This document shows positions 10,927 to 22,246 of a stretch of DNA of 64,000 nucleotides, piece after piece. Source of the stretch: Rheum nobile (lineage: Eukaryota; Streptophyta; Magnoliopsida; Caryophyllales; Polygonaceae); the NCBI GenBank assembly GCA_027886185.1, contig WOAB01000606.1:3968001-4032000 (forward strand), written 5' to 3'. The stretch's first letter is position 1. Each line of letters starts with the position of its first letter. The position numbers were made by a program, and so were the translations under genes. Below the pieces are notes generated by a model that saw only the letters and a program-made list of their open reading frames with translations, made no database searches and was not told the origin of the DNA.

Positions 10927-11339
10927 TATACCACTGGACAAATTAAACCGTTAAAAACACAATGCATCTAAGTTCAGTTACCTAATTAATCACTCATTGT
11001 TGCCGCCTTTATGCTGATTGTGTTCCCCCGGGTTCACCTGGTCCTGCGGAGCGAAATCCTTCCACACCGTACCATACCAATCTGGTAGCACCAATGCAAT
11101 ACGCAATTGGTTACTGTGGAAGATTCCAGAACAAAAGGGGAAAATGCCACAAGTTGCAATTCCAGTTTCATGAAGCCACCGACTACAACGGAGAAACCCT
11201 AGGAAACCATCGGCGAAGGCAACCCCCCGCATGCTCAGTCACACGGCAGTGCCACCGAGACCTGACGGAGAGGAGGCCGACCACGGCGAACCGGCGGGAT
11301 CCGGCGAATCCAGTACGGGCGCGAGCCCGGTCGCTTCTG
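10927..11339. other. Host sequence between the two nests, no recognised gene
   Basis: This is unique-looking DNA downstream of the F-box gene. An 80-codon minus-strand frame (11232-10990) ends in WYGTVWKDFAPQDQ and a His/Asn-rich tail. I do not recognise it, and it may be a terminal exon or chance. Confidence 0.4.
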
Positions 11340-11658
11340 TCGCGGCACTGCACCACGGGTTGGAGACTGTACAGGGGGTGCGAGGATAAAAGAAAGGGGA
11401 AAACGCTTAGGGGAGGTGGGGAAGGCCTTTCCGGGAACTAGACGCGTACGATGTGATGGTGGTGGTGGTGTGGAGATCGAAGGGCGAGGAGAGAGAGGGG
11501 AGGCTGGGAAGCGGCGACTAGGTCGACGAAGAAGGATGAGGTTAGGGTGTGGTGGAAGGATTTGCAGACGGATCGGCAGATCGCAATCGGCGTAGCGATA
11601 GCTTGGAGAAGATCATGTGGAGTGTGTCCTGCGGGAGGCGGTTTATTAGGGCGGACTC
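11340..11658 (-). pseudogene. F-box protein gene, split by Tat-D
   Basis: Read on the minus strand from 11658, the sequence continues the ATG GAG at 60528-60523 and gives an F-box: NRLPQDTLHMIFSKL, then, after a one-base frame change near 11598-11603, ICRSVCKSFHHTLTSSFF and LLALRSPHHHHHH. F-box proteins are substrate receptors of SCF ubiquitin ligases, binding SKP1 through this motif. After a stop near 11438 a related frame (FPLSFILAPP) suggests the original gene went on. Tat-D separates codon 2 from the rest by 48.9 kb, and the frame change is a second lesion. The 3' limit is uncertain; the target-binding part is not recognisable. Confidence 0.65.
11654..11658. repeat. Left target-site duplication of Tat-D (GACTC)
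   Basis: GACTC abuts the LTR start at 11659 and is repeated exactly at 60521-60525 after the far LTR. Confidence 0.9.
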
Positions 11659-12331
11659 TGTTGGGCCTGGCATCCCCGGAGAAGACGAGTCAGGAGAATC
11701 AAGCCCAAGCCCACTGCAGATCGGAAGAACAAAGGAAAAGCCCAGAGGAGGCGACGAGACTTCACTGGTCGAATGCCCCCCGACAGGATCGCGAGAATCT
11801 CGCCATGCATTAAATGACCAGATCACGCAACGGCCACGACATTTAAGCCACCGTAATTACAGAGATTTAATGGCATAATCTTCACCATTACTCCCAGCAT
11901 TGAAGATAAAATATATGGCAAAAAATATAACCGTAACAAAGGAAAAGGACTTACCATTTTTGGACGACGAGGAAGATAAGGCGAGAAGACACACAATTAC
12001 GCTGAGGACACAAGCATTCTGGCTCACAAACGGATCAGAACAACACTTACGCTCCCCGCCTAGCTCTCTAGCAATCATCTGCGCTTACTCTCCACCGGTC
12101 GCCACCTAAAAGTCATTGGTCGAGTCCTACACGACCACTCGGTCTAAACTACGATAAGTTGTATCTCGATTCGATCTGATCAATACATTATCTAATAAAA
12201 TCATCTCGCTATTCTACATTTACTCTTTGCTTGTCAATTATGTGCTTGGTTTGGATTGTTTTCTATCACCCGATCGACTAGTTACCCCTTCTAAGGCGAT
12301 TTAGGTCGTCCGATCTTTTCGCCCCAAAACA
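11659..12331 (+). repeat. Leftmost LTR of the nest (5' LTR serving Tat-E)
   Basis: It is 673 bp, TGTTGGGCCTGG to CCCCAAAACA. The host target repeat lies on its left and the Tat-E interior on its right, so it should be a Tat-D/Tat-E chimera if the inversion model is right. A TATA-like AAATATATGG lies near 11906. Confidence 0.93.
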
Positions 12332-12334
12332 ATT

Positions 12335-12352
12335 TGGCGCCCACCGTGGGGC
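12335..12352 (+). other. Primer binding site of Tat-E (tRNA-Lys)
   Basis: TGGCGCCCACCGTGGGGC starts three bases after the LTR and would pair with the 3' end of tRNA-Lys(CUU). Confidence 0.78.
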
Positions 12353-12386
12353 AACTTGCCGATAACCCTTCCGAAACTTTCCAACC

Positions 12387-14636
12387 ATGACTATTGACCC
12401 ACCTACCGACAATCAAGAACCACGTCTCGAAGACGGAACCCAAGATGCAGCAATCACAACCGAAAATCCTACTCTAACCCAGTTCCAAGAACTTTCCCAA
12501 AAAATGGCCACCCTTCAAGAGGAACTAGCCCAGCAACGCCAAAAGACCGAAGCCCTAGCCGCTTTGTCAACCCAATCCGAAGTCGAGATCGCGCAACTAA
12601 CTCGTGAAAATGAGTCTCTTAAGTCGCAGGTACAGTCAGTGGCTTCAGGATCTAGGAACGTGCCCGTCCACGGCGGCACCCGAACATGCCTCGACATGGA
12701 CAACATCGAGCCGACGCCTCCGAGCATACGACGTCCTGGACACACTGAGGGTACGTCTCGAACTCCTTTCGCTAGTTCATTTTCGACTAACCATGTCACC
12801 TTTTCCACAACGATCGGGTCTGCTGGGACCCGAATCGATGAACCACAGGTTGCCAATCCGCCAGATGTCCTGGCTCTTTTCCAGCAGACGCTCGACAGAC
12901 ACATGAAGACGATCGACGATCGCTTTAACAGGCTCCCAGGCGTCCCGCAACCGATCGAGAGAGAAGCGTCCGGCGGATTCGAAGAATCCCCGTTCGTCGA
13001 AGAAATCGCAAGGGTCGAGATCCCCAAGAAGTTCCGTCTCCCCAACATGGCGACGTTCGACGGCACCACCGATCCAGATGACCATATCTCTCTCTATAAA
13101 CAAAAACTAATGGCTGCATCTGTTTCAAGGGAGAGCCGCGAGGCAGTCATGTGCAAAAGCTTTGCCACAACCCTCGCGGGTCCCGCACTAACATGGTTTA
13201 TGTGTTTGCCTTAGGGAATGATTACATCCTTTGCGGATGTGGTCAACTCTTTCAAGAGTCAATTCGCCAACAGTCGGAGGCTCGAAAGACAATCAAGTGA
13301 CCTCTATCGAGTCACACAAAGGTATAACGAACCCCTTCGGAATTATCTTAATAGGTACAATAAGGAGAAAGTGGCAATTCCCCACTGTGACGTCACAACC
13401 TCCATCGAAGCCTTCCGACAAGGCTTGGTCAAAGACAGCAATCTCTACGACGAGATTACCAAGTATCCATGCAAACGTTTTGAAGATGTCCAGGCCAAAA
13501 CCATGGCCGAGGTAAGATTGGAAGAGAACCGTGAGTCGCGTAAAGCCTCACGCGGACCCGATCCATCCGACCGTAAACATCCCTCCGACAACCGTCGAGA
13601 CAGACGATCTCATCCCTATTCCCGTAATCGAAACGAACCAAATCAGGTAAACTCTTTCCAAGACAGATCACAAGAATGGAGAGACGGTCCGGCGTTGCCT
13701 CCTAGGGTCCAGTCTTATAATTTCAATGTTTTCGTGTCGGAGCTCGTCAAGAGTTTCGACAAATATGGAAAAGAGGTAAGATGGCCCCGAAAGAGCGACC
13801 GACCGGATGTCAAGAAAGACATGAGTCGATGGTGCGAATTCCACGGCGACCACGGTCATTCGACCGACGAGTGCATCGCCCTACGGAAGGAAGTCGCTAG
13901 GCTGCTCTCACAGGGGCTCCTGTGCGACGTAATATCGGAGCGGGCAAAGGCTACCATGGAACGTCGAGATCAGGTAAAACAGAACAAACCCCCATCTCCC
14001 ATCCATACAAAAGTTGTCAATACCATTTCAGGTGGATCGGATATATGTGGAAACACATACTCCGCGGCTAAGCGACACGCTAGGGAAAGCAAGGGCGACA
14101 AGCCCGAGGCATCGGAATTCAAGCCAAGGAGGACATCTAACCTTCCGACGGTCACATTCGACGAATCTGATTCCGACGGGTCGGATAGTCACCACAATGG
14201 TCTGGTAATCTCTTTGTCTATTGGTAATTGTTTAATACGAAGAGTACTAATCGATACAGGGAGTTCGACGAACCTCTTGACCCTTGACGCTCTTAAAGAA
14301 ATGGGTCTGACTGAGAACGACCTAATCAAGAAGTCGACCCCACTGGTCGGGTTCAGTGGTGAGGTTAAGCAAACGACTGGTGAAATCATTCTAACCACAT
14401 ACGCTGGAGGAATCAACCAACAAGTGAAATTCTTAGTCCTAGACTGTCCGTCTCCCTATAATTGTATTCTTGGCAGGCCATGGATACTCGCTATGAAGGC
14501 AGTACCTTCAACGTATCATCAAGTCATCAAATTCCGCACTGAATGGGGAGCCCAAGAAATCAAATAAGATCAAAGGACCGCAAAAGAATGCTACGTCGCT
14601 TCCATGAAGAGCGCAGTCGAACACAAGACCGCATAG
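12387..14636 (+). pseudogene. Tat-E gag-protease
   Basis: One frame from ATG 12387 to the conserved UAG at 14634-14636 carries an N-terminal coiled coil, the gag core (VEIPKKFRLPNMATFDGTTD), a CCHC-type knuckle (CEFHGDHGHSTDEC near 13831) and an aspartic protease with intact LIDTGSSTNLL (about 14248) and ILGRPW. Two premature stops occur: TAG at 13212-13214 (Gln in relatives) and TAA at 14565-14567 (Glu in Tat-D). The protease would mature the polyprotein. Apart from these stops it is among the better preserved gag frames here. Confidence 0.9.
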
Positions 14637-14642
14637 CAACCA
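14634..14642 (+). promoter_or_regulatory. Conserved UAG CAA CCA between gag-protease and RT, Tat-E
   Basis: The stop lies in frame between the protease and RT frames and is followed by CAACCA, fitting the CARYYA readthrough consensus. The same stop is present in Tat-C, Tat-D and Tat-F. Confidence 0.65.
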
Positions 14643-16477
14643 CAAAGCGGCGAAGGGCCTAGTCGATACGTCGAACCAGAAATGGAAAAACTCGATGAAA
14701 TCGCACTAGACCCTTCAAAGCCAAACCAAACGGTAAGGGTCGGGTCGGACTTGGACGATTCGACCAGACAACAACTTCTTGACTTTCTCAGGGCCAATGT
14801 CGACTGTTTCGCATGGTCGCATGAGGATATGGTCGGAATATCTCCAAACGTTATTACTCATATATTAAATATGGATCCATCTCATCCCCCTGTCAAGCAA
14901 AAACGCAGGAAGTTCACCCCCGAGCGGAACAAGATAGTCGATGACGAAGTCAAAAGCTTATTGGAAACAGGAAAGATCAGGGAGGTCCACTATCCTGAAT
15001 GGCTAGCCAACGTGGTCGTAGTCCAGAAGAAGAACGGCAAATGGAGAGTCTGCATCGACTTCACATACCTCAACAAGGATTGTCCCAAGGACTCGTTCCC
15101 TCTACCCCATATCGACGCCATGGTCGATGCCACAGCGGGGCACGAAATGCTTACCTTCATGGACGCTTTCAGCAGTTACAATCAGATCCTTATGGAACCC
15201 GACGATCAAGAAAAAACAGCGTTCATCACCAGCCAAGGTATCTATTATTACCAAGTAATGTCCTTTGGTCTGAAAAATGCAGGGGCTACGTATCAACGAC
15301 TAGTCAACAAAATGTTCAAAGACCAAATCGGAGACACGATGGAAGTCTACATAGACGACATGTTGGTCAAGTCCAAAAAGAAAGAAGTTCACATAGACCA
15401 CCTACGCGACAACTTCGAGGTGCTCAAAAGGTACAACATGAAACTAAACCCTACTAAATGCTCCTTCGGAGTGTCGTCATGGAAGTTCTTAGGATACATG
15501 GTGACACAAAGTGGAGTAAAGGCCAGCCCAGAACAAATCAAGGCTCTCATCAACCTTCGATCCCCCCGATGCGTCAAAGACGTACAGAAGCTCACAGGTC
15601 GGATAGCAGCTCTGAACAGATTCATCTCCAAATCATCCGACAAGTGCAAACCCTTCCACGACGCACTCGCTAATCTAGGATCCGTCCTAGACCCGAAGGA
15701 ATTTCCACACATACCATTGGCCCACATCATGACGCCAGCCGTCCCAAGGACATCCGTCGAGTCAACAGCGTCGCTTAAAGAACTCGTCGCCATGGAAATA
15801 GGCGACCGACCAGAAGAAGACATCGTCGACACCAATGACGACTGGATACTACCTTACATTAGATGGTTGAAAGACGGCATTCTACCCGACGACAAGACAG
15901 AAGCAAAAAGGCTCAAGGTACAAGCCGAATCCAGCAACAAGATCATCATCAACAACCTCAAGAAATGCCTCACAGGGGCTAAAGGAAAATGGGCAGACGA
16001 TCTCCCACTTATTCTCTAGTCCGACAGGACTACTCCAAAGAATGCGACCGGGCAATCGCCTTTCTCTCTTGTCTATGGGAGCGAGGCGGTCATCCCGGCT
16101 GAGTTACTGGTTCTGACCGCTCGCTGCAACCTTCAGACAAATGAACAGAACGACATCGAACTAACACACAATCTGGACACAGCGGACGAGATCAGGGAGA
16201 AAGCCCGAATCAGGATGGTCAGGTTCCAACAACAGGTCGCAAGGAGCTACAACAAGAACGTTCGAATCAAGGCATTCAAGGTCGGAGACTAGGTCCTAAG
16301 GAAAACTTTCCAGAAAACCAAGAACCCAGTCGACGGAAAGCTAGCACCGCAATGGGAAGGACCCTACTTGATCACCGAAGTGGTCGGACATGGAGCATAT
16401 CAGTTAAAGGATAAAGACGGACAACCGTTCCCGAGGAGTTGGAACGCAGCACATCTAAAACTCTACCATTTCTGAAC
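14637..16477 (+). pseudogene. Tat-E pol, internally deleted
   Basis: RT is present from the connection region (VKQKRRKF, VVVQKKNGKWRVCIDF) through the catalytic YIDD (MEVYIDDMLVKS) to FISKSSDKCKPFHDAL. At 15660-15668 the frame jumps to ANLGSVLDPKEF, removing the retroviral RNase H and most of the archaeal-type RNase H. At 15920-15925 it jumps from KRLKVQ to AESSNKIII, removing the first integrase catalytic residues. Both joints are in frame and lie on repeated words (GACGCACTC and ACAAGC). Stops follow at 16017-16019 and 16290-16292, and the frame ends at 16475-16477. The product could not integrate. Confidence 0.88.
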
Positions 16478-16499
16478 CAATGAGGTAAAACATCACACA

Positions 16500-16665
16500 A
16501 ATCTTATACCTCGCATATACATTTCTATTTGTCGTATACAAATCGCATGCCATCGCATATACATTGCTATCTGTCGCATACAAATCGCACACTATCGCAT
16601 ATACATTGCTACCTGTCGCATACATACCGCATGCTATCGCATGTACATCGCTATCTTCTTTTACA
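16500..16665 (+). repeat. Tandem repeat in Tat-E 3' zone
   Basis: Units of CGCATACAAATCGCA and ATCGCATATACATTGCTA are repeated, related to the arrays in Tat-A and Tat-D. The following 470 bp to 17133 is non-coding. Confidence 0.8.
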
Positions 16666-17133
16666 TGTCATCATCTGACACTAAGCGAGGACTTCCTCCT
16701 TACAAAAACACAAATGCAGAACAACATTTACATTGGATCCTGTCATCCGCAAAAAAGCGCTTATATTACATTACACGATCGATCGGAACACGGGGAGATG
16801 ACAACACAGGCACGTCGGCACACCGCCCGCCTTACACAAAACATAAGGTACAACACCTTATTACATTTATGCAATAAAACATATTGCTTACCTCCCCGGC
16901 ATAATGTCATGACTAACACATACACAAACACATCGCAGGCCTGCTCTACATACATACACACGGTGAAACCCCACTCGACGGAGCATACGGGTGAAACCGA
17001 CATACACGAAATACAAAACGTCATCGACAACTTCCTTGAAGGTCCGACGAACATGTATGAAACAAACAAGCATACGATTCTATATGTAAAAATACAATTG
17101 CATCGAAATAAAAGCATTTTTATACAAATACGC

Positions 17134-17243
17134 GACCCGCGATGGTGGACAGGTCGCCAAAACACATTGTCAGCCTACACATCTGTAGGACTTTAACGAC
17201 AGTCATTCAGAAATATCTTGTGACCCGCGATGGTAGACGGGTC
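17134..17243 (-). other. Paired conserved hairpin motif, Tat-E
   Basis: Copies at 17134-17155 and 17222-17243 have the GACCCG arm, GATGGT(G/A)GA loop and (A/G)GGTC arm. They start 72 nt beyond the antisense gene stop, as in Tat-D. Confidence 0.55.
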
Positions 17244-17314
17244 ACCAAAACACATAATATTCAAACCCATACACAGGTGGGGCAAACAAAGTCGTACTAC
17301 GCAAAGAAAACAAA

Positions 17315-19242
17315 TCAAGCGTCGGGGGCAATGGCATTACCTTCCGCAGGGGCTGGCTCCAGAGAAGCTATCTCGTCAGTCGGCTCGACATCGCCGGGAT
17401 GGGCCTCGTCCTCATCGGCGCCTTCATCCACGGCCTATTCTCCGATGCCGGCCAAGCAAAACAGCTCTTGACCAGGATCGCCCTTTGGGAACATGGAGTC
17501 TAGAGTCTCCTTCTCCGCTTTCAGGTCCCAGAGCTCATGCTTGCCCTCGTTGAACTCTTCGATCATCTCAATGCGCGACTTCACAGCATAAAAGGCCCCA
17601 ACATCGCCAGCAATCTGGCCATCGGCAATCCGAGCCCACTTCACCTCCTCCTCAACGCCCGATCGGCACTCTTCAAACCCCCTCCGACTTGCGACCAGCT
17701 CTTCTTGACAACTCTTCAGCTCCCTGGTGAGGCGACGCTCAGTCTCACGGCAGCGACTCTCCGCTCCCTCCAGCTTGGTCCTCAAAGACGCAAGGTCGGA
17801 CTCTGACCTTACAGCCCTGTCCTCGGCCTTGACAAGCATCGCCTGAACACCGGAGTAAGCTCGCAAGAAATACTGGAAGGCTTGACAGAAAGACACACGA
17901 CAACACAAAAACATAATCAATAAACGCGGTCCAGCAAAAAGAAACATAAAAACAAGAACAAAAGGCAACTCACCCTCCACGCGGAGCATCCCGCTTCACC
18001 AATGCAGTCTAGAGGGGAGACATCCTTAACTTCCGACTTCAAAGTCGGGTCCTGAGCGCGAAAAAGGTCGGCGATCGACTGTCCGACGGCACCGATCTTG
18101 CCGACCCCCTCAACGGTCGCACTCTTCTTCCTAGGGATGTCCTCCACCTTGACGTCTTCAGGGCGAGCGCTCACCTTCCTCTTAGAGCCAGTCTTGACTG
18201 GAACCGTCAGATCCACCAGATCCGGTTTGCTTGACGCGGCTTTGGCCGCCGCCTTCCTCTGCTCGATCAGACTTTTCCCTGACGCCATCCTCAAATGAGC
18301 ACTCAATCGACCACCAGGGGAACCTGACACGACAGAACAACAGAAAGGGAGAAACCCTAAAGTACATGACAAAACGAAAAACAGTAAAAGACGCCTAGAG
18401 TCAAGAATCTACCTTTTGCATGAGACGATGATACATTCGACATGTCGTCTTGAGAGGCAGGGGTCGTCGATAGCAGGTTGACGTTCACAAACTTTCTTTC
18501 AGATGCGGGAATTTCAAGGACAATCTTCGACAAGCCTTCCGACCGGCTACTCACTTCCAGATCTTCTGGTTTGGGGACTACAAAAAAGAAAAGTTAAAGC
18601 AAGAGTTAAGACACATAAAATACGCGAAAGAGAAGACAAATACATACTATCAATTTGCCACTCCGTCAACAAAAACGGACACTCTCCCTCCTTCTCCAAA
18701 GAAGAACGTTCGACAAAAAAGAACTTCGACCCCCATCCGCGGTCGTTGACATCAGGGCTCTGCACCAAGGGCTTCCAACCATGTCGGATACGCAACTGAA
18801 CGTGACAAGAACTCTTCGACCCAATAAAGTAGTTATACCACAGAGCATCAAAATCAAAATCGGCCCCAGTTTGAACATTCACAAGGTCTAAAACCCTAAG
18901 AACTCTCCACGCCTAAGGCATTACTTGACATGGCGCCAGCGCCAAAGTGGCTAAAAAATCCCTGACAAGGGGAGAGAAAGGAAATTTGTGCCCTATTCTA
19001 AACGGGTATGCGTAGAAGCAAATCCATCCCTCGTAACACGCATCAGCCCTCTCGTCTAGATGAGGCAACCTGGCGACCGTCTTCGGTGGAAAGCCCCCGA
19101 CTTGGAGAACTTGATCCAGCTCCGCCTGGGACAAAGTGCTAGTCAATGCATCCGACTCCTTCAAAATGAAACGAGGAGGAGTTTCGCCTTCACGAGAATC
19201 AGAAAGAGTCTTCGATGACTCAGAAGCCTCGATGGAAACCAT
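17315..19242 (-). pseudogene. Antisense spliced gene of Tat-E
   Basis: It has the same four exons as Tat-A: 19242-18648, 18577-18413, 18323-17974 and 17881-17315, with lengths 595, 165, 350 and 567. Damage: a TAG replaces Gln in VMPQAW near 18914, a TAG near 17437 interrupts the acidic tail, and the intron 3 acceptor CAG|G reads CAAG. Exon 1 keeps the Transposase_28-like FRIGHKFPFSPLV region and exon 4 the coiled coil. Function unknown; this copy is broken. Confidence 0.75.
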
Positions 19243-19554
19243 TTCGAGAATGGAAAGAGAGAGAGATCAAAGAGCTATGACTAGAGAAATTAGAAAACTA
19301 TGGCGAGAGAGACCGAGAAGCTTACCAGAAGAAACTTGCAAAGGAAGATGGGATAAAGACTAATCGATTCCCCCTGCTCCGAATTTATGGAGGGAAGTGA
19401 AGATTTGCAGAGGCGTCGCATCATGCCCCGATCACGCGCCACGTAGCCCTGAGCAAACGCGCCAAAAAAGGACGGTGGAGATCGTGTTTTCGGAAGTTGC
19501 CTCGGATTCCACTTTCCTTGCTTAAACCGAAAGCCCAAGGCAACTTGGGGCTAT
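19243..19554. other. Non-coding stretch before the Tat-E 3' LTR
   Basis: No gene is seen. It is equivalent to 4526-4832 and 59537-59847 and ends in the polypurine tract AACTTGGGGCTAT. Confidence 0.6.
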
Positions 19555-20227
19555 TGTTAGGCCTGGCATCCCCGGAGAAGACGAGTCGGGAGAATCGAGC
19601 CCAAGCCCACTGCAGATTGGAAGAACAAAGGAAAAGCCCAGAGGAGGCGACGAGACTTCACTGGTCGAATGCCCTCCGACAGGATCGCGAGAATCTCGCC
19701 ATGCATTAAATGACCAGATCACGCAACGGCCACGACATTTAAGCCACCGTAATTACAGAGATTTAATGGCATAATCTTCACCATTACTCCCAGCATTGAA
19801 GATAAAATATATGGCAAAAAATATAACGGTAACAAAGGAAAAGGACTTACCATTTTTGGACGACGAGGAAGATAAGGCGAGAAGACACACAATTATGCTG
19901 AGGACACAAGCATTCTGGCTCACAAACGGATCAGAACAACACTTACGCTCCCCGCCTAGCTCTCTAGCAATCATCTACGCTTACTCTCCACCGGTCGCCA
20001 CCTAAAAGTCATCGGTCGAGTCCTACACGACCACTCGGTCTAAACTACGATAAGTTGTATCTCGATTTGATCCGATCAATACATTATCTAATAAAATCAT
20101 CTCTCTATTCTACATTTACTCTTTGCTTGTCAACTATCTGCTTGGTTTGGATTGTTTTCTATCACCCGATCGACTAGTTACCCCGTCTAAGGCGATTTAG
20201 GTCGTCCGATCTTTTCGCCCCAAAACA
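19555..20227 (+). repeat. 3' LTR of Tat-E
   Basis: It is 673 bp, TGTTAGGCCTGG (one base off the family start) to CCCCAAAACA. The next bases, GCATC, are the minus-strand GATGC of the Tat-D RT and probably a decayed GACGC target repeat. Confidence 0.92.
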
Positions 20228-21493
20228 GCATCCATGAAGGTAAGCATTTCGTGCCCCGTTGTGGCATCAACCATGGCATCGATATAGGGTAGAGGGAACG
20301 AGTCCTTGGAACAAGCCTTGTTGAGGTCTGTGAAGTCGATACAGACTCTCCATTTGCCGTTCTTCTTCTGGACTACGACCACGTTGGCTAGCCATTCAGG
20401 ATAGTGGACCTCCCTGATCTTTCCTGTTTCCAATAAGCTTTTGACTTTGTCGTCGATTATCTTGTTCTGCTCGGGGGTGAACTTCCTGCGTTTTTGCTTG
20501 ACAGGGGGATGAGATGGATCCACATTTAATTTATGAGTAATAACATTTGGAGATATTCCGACCATATCCTCATGCGACCATGCGAAACAGTCGGCATTGG
20601 CCCTGAGAAAGTCAAGAAGTTGTTGTCTGGTCGAATCGTCCAAGTCCGACCCGACCCTTACCGTTTGGTTTGGCTTTGAAGGGTCTAGTACGATTTCATC
20701 GAGTTTTTCCATTTCTGGTTCGACGTACCGACTAGGCCCTTCGCCGCTCTGTGGTTGCTATACGGTCTTGTGTTCGACTGCGCTCTTCATGGAAGCGACG
20801 TAGCATTCTTTTGCGGTCCTTTGATCTTCTTTGATCTCTTGGACTCCCCATTCAGTGGGGAATTTGATGACTTGATGATACGTTGAAGGTACTGCCTTCA
20901 TAGCGTGTATCCATGGCCTGCCAAGAATACAATTATAGGGAGACGGACAGTCTAGGACTAAGAATTTCACTTGTTGGTTGATTCCTCTAGCGTATGTGCT
21001 TAGAATGATTTCACCAGTCGTATGCTTAACCTCACCACTGAACTCGACCAGTGGGGTCGACTTCTTGATTAGGTCGTTCTCAGTCAGACCCATTTCTTTA
21101 AGAGCGTCAAGGGTCAAGAGGTTCGTCGAACTCCCTGTATTGATTAGTAATCTCCGTATTAAACAATTACCAATAGACAAAGAGATTACCAGACCATCGT
21201 GGTGACTATCCGACCCGTCGGAATCAGATTCGTCGAATGTGACCGTCGGAAGGTTAGATGTCCTCCTTGGCTTGAATTTCGATGCCTCGGGCTTGTCGCC
21301 CTTGCTTTCCCTAGCGTGTCGCTTAGCCGCGGATTATGTGTTTCCACATATATCTGATCCACCTGAAATGGTATTGACAACTTTTGTATGGACGGGAGAT
21401 CGGGGTTTGTTCTGTTTTACCTGATCTCGATGTTCCATGGTAGCCTTTGCCCGCTCCGAGATTACGTCGCGCAGGAGCCCTTGTGAGAGCAGC
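20228..21493 (-). pseudogene. Tat-D gag C-terminus, protease and N-terminal RT
   Basis: Reading from 21493 there is the gag tail, a protease in which the catalytic motif reads LINTGSST instead of LIDTGSST (Asp to Asn), the conserved TAG (20760-20758), and RT from MEKLDEIVL to HEMLTFMDA at 20228. The Asp change should abolish protease activity. A further stop lies near 21335 (TAA where relatives have a sense codon before the serine-alanine of the gag tail). Confidence 0.87.
20752..20760 (-). promoter_or_regulatory. Conserved UAG CAA CCA, Tat-D
   Basis: It is in frame between protease and RT with the same context as in Tat-C and Tat-E. Confidence 0.6.
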
Positions 21494-22016
21494 TGTTTTG
21501 GGGCGAAAAGACCTTACCGATCCTAATCGCCTTCGAGAGGGCAACTAGACAATTTGTTAGACGAATATACCTAATAAACCCAAATCAAATCAATAGAACG
21601 AAATTGAAACTGAACGAGCGATTGAAGAGCTTATCTCCTTCGAATTGATGATCTATCGAGTGAGATTTCAGACGTCAGTCGCTTGAATGAATCTAGAATT
21701 CTTCTGATTACGAGAACCGAATTCGAGTGCAAGATCGAGAGGAAATGATAGTAGTCGTTTGTATTGATTCAGAATGTGTCTCTACATAATTTCTTCTTTT
21801 CTATATTTTTATACAATGCAAATAATAACGTTGGAACCTAATCCGGAACTATCGGATTTCGGGGGAGATCAGTTGGATTCTTCCCGAGATCTTGGCGGAG
21901 TGGATTTGTGTGCTCAACCCATCACGCGTCGCTCCAACGAACTGATTCGATCTTCCTGCTGGTCACATCCGTGGGCTGAATACAATTGGGCTTCTACCAA
22001 TTTCCTAGGCCCAACA
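21494..22016 (-). repeat. 3' LTR of Tat-F
   Basis: On the minus strand it starts TGTTGGGCCTAGG and ends CGCCCCAAAACA. The polypurine tract CTTGGGGCAAT precedes it (22017-22027). Confidence 0.93.
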
Positions 22017-22246
22017 ATTGCCCCAAGATCCAATTGGGCCAGAAAGCGGTTTTTGGATCAATTTGATCTTCCATGATCTCGATCCTTCTGAGGCGACGTG
22101 GCAACGGGTGAGTGGATGAGACGATTTAACCGCAGAGGCACTTGATTTACTTCCTTTAATAACCCTCGAAGGCTTCAATCTTCTGCAAGTCCCACGTCTT
22201 GTCAAGGTAACTTCTCTTTCTTTTTCAAATTCTTACCGTTTCTTCC

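Larger units (their letters stand above)
11659..20227 (+). mobile_element. Tat-E: Tat element inside the RT of Tat-D
   Basis: A complete LTR-to-LTR element of 8,569 bp with primer site, gag-protease, deleted pol, 3' zone, antisense gene and polypurine tract. Its 3' LTR ends directly against inverted Tat-D RT at 20228. Its 5' LTR is probably exchanged with that of Tat-D by the inversion described in the findings. Two in-frame deletions (about 900 and 597 bp) and several stops make it non-autonomous. Confidence 0.88.

Noticed and set aside
10990..11232. Small secreted or organellar protein gene
   Set aside because: A single 80-codon frame without a recognised domain or conserved relative in view; kept only as a remark.
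11547..11878. Frames running from host DNA into the LTR at 11659
   Set aside because: They cross the F-box/LTR junction on the wrong strand or by chance, and lack domains.
20228..21493. Independent solo fragment of a Tat element beside Tat-E
   Set aside because: Its RT end and the RT start at 36615 meet at the same codon, so it is the inverted half of Tat-D.
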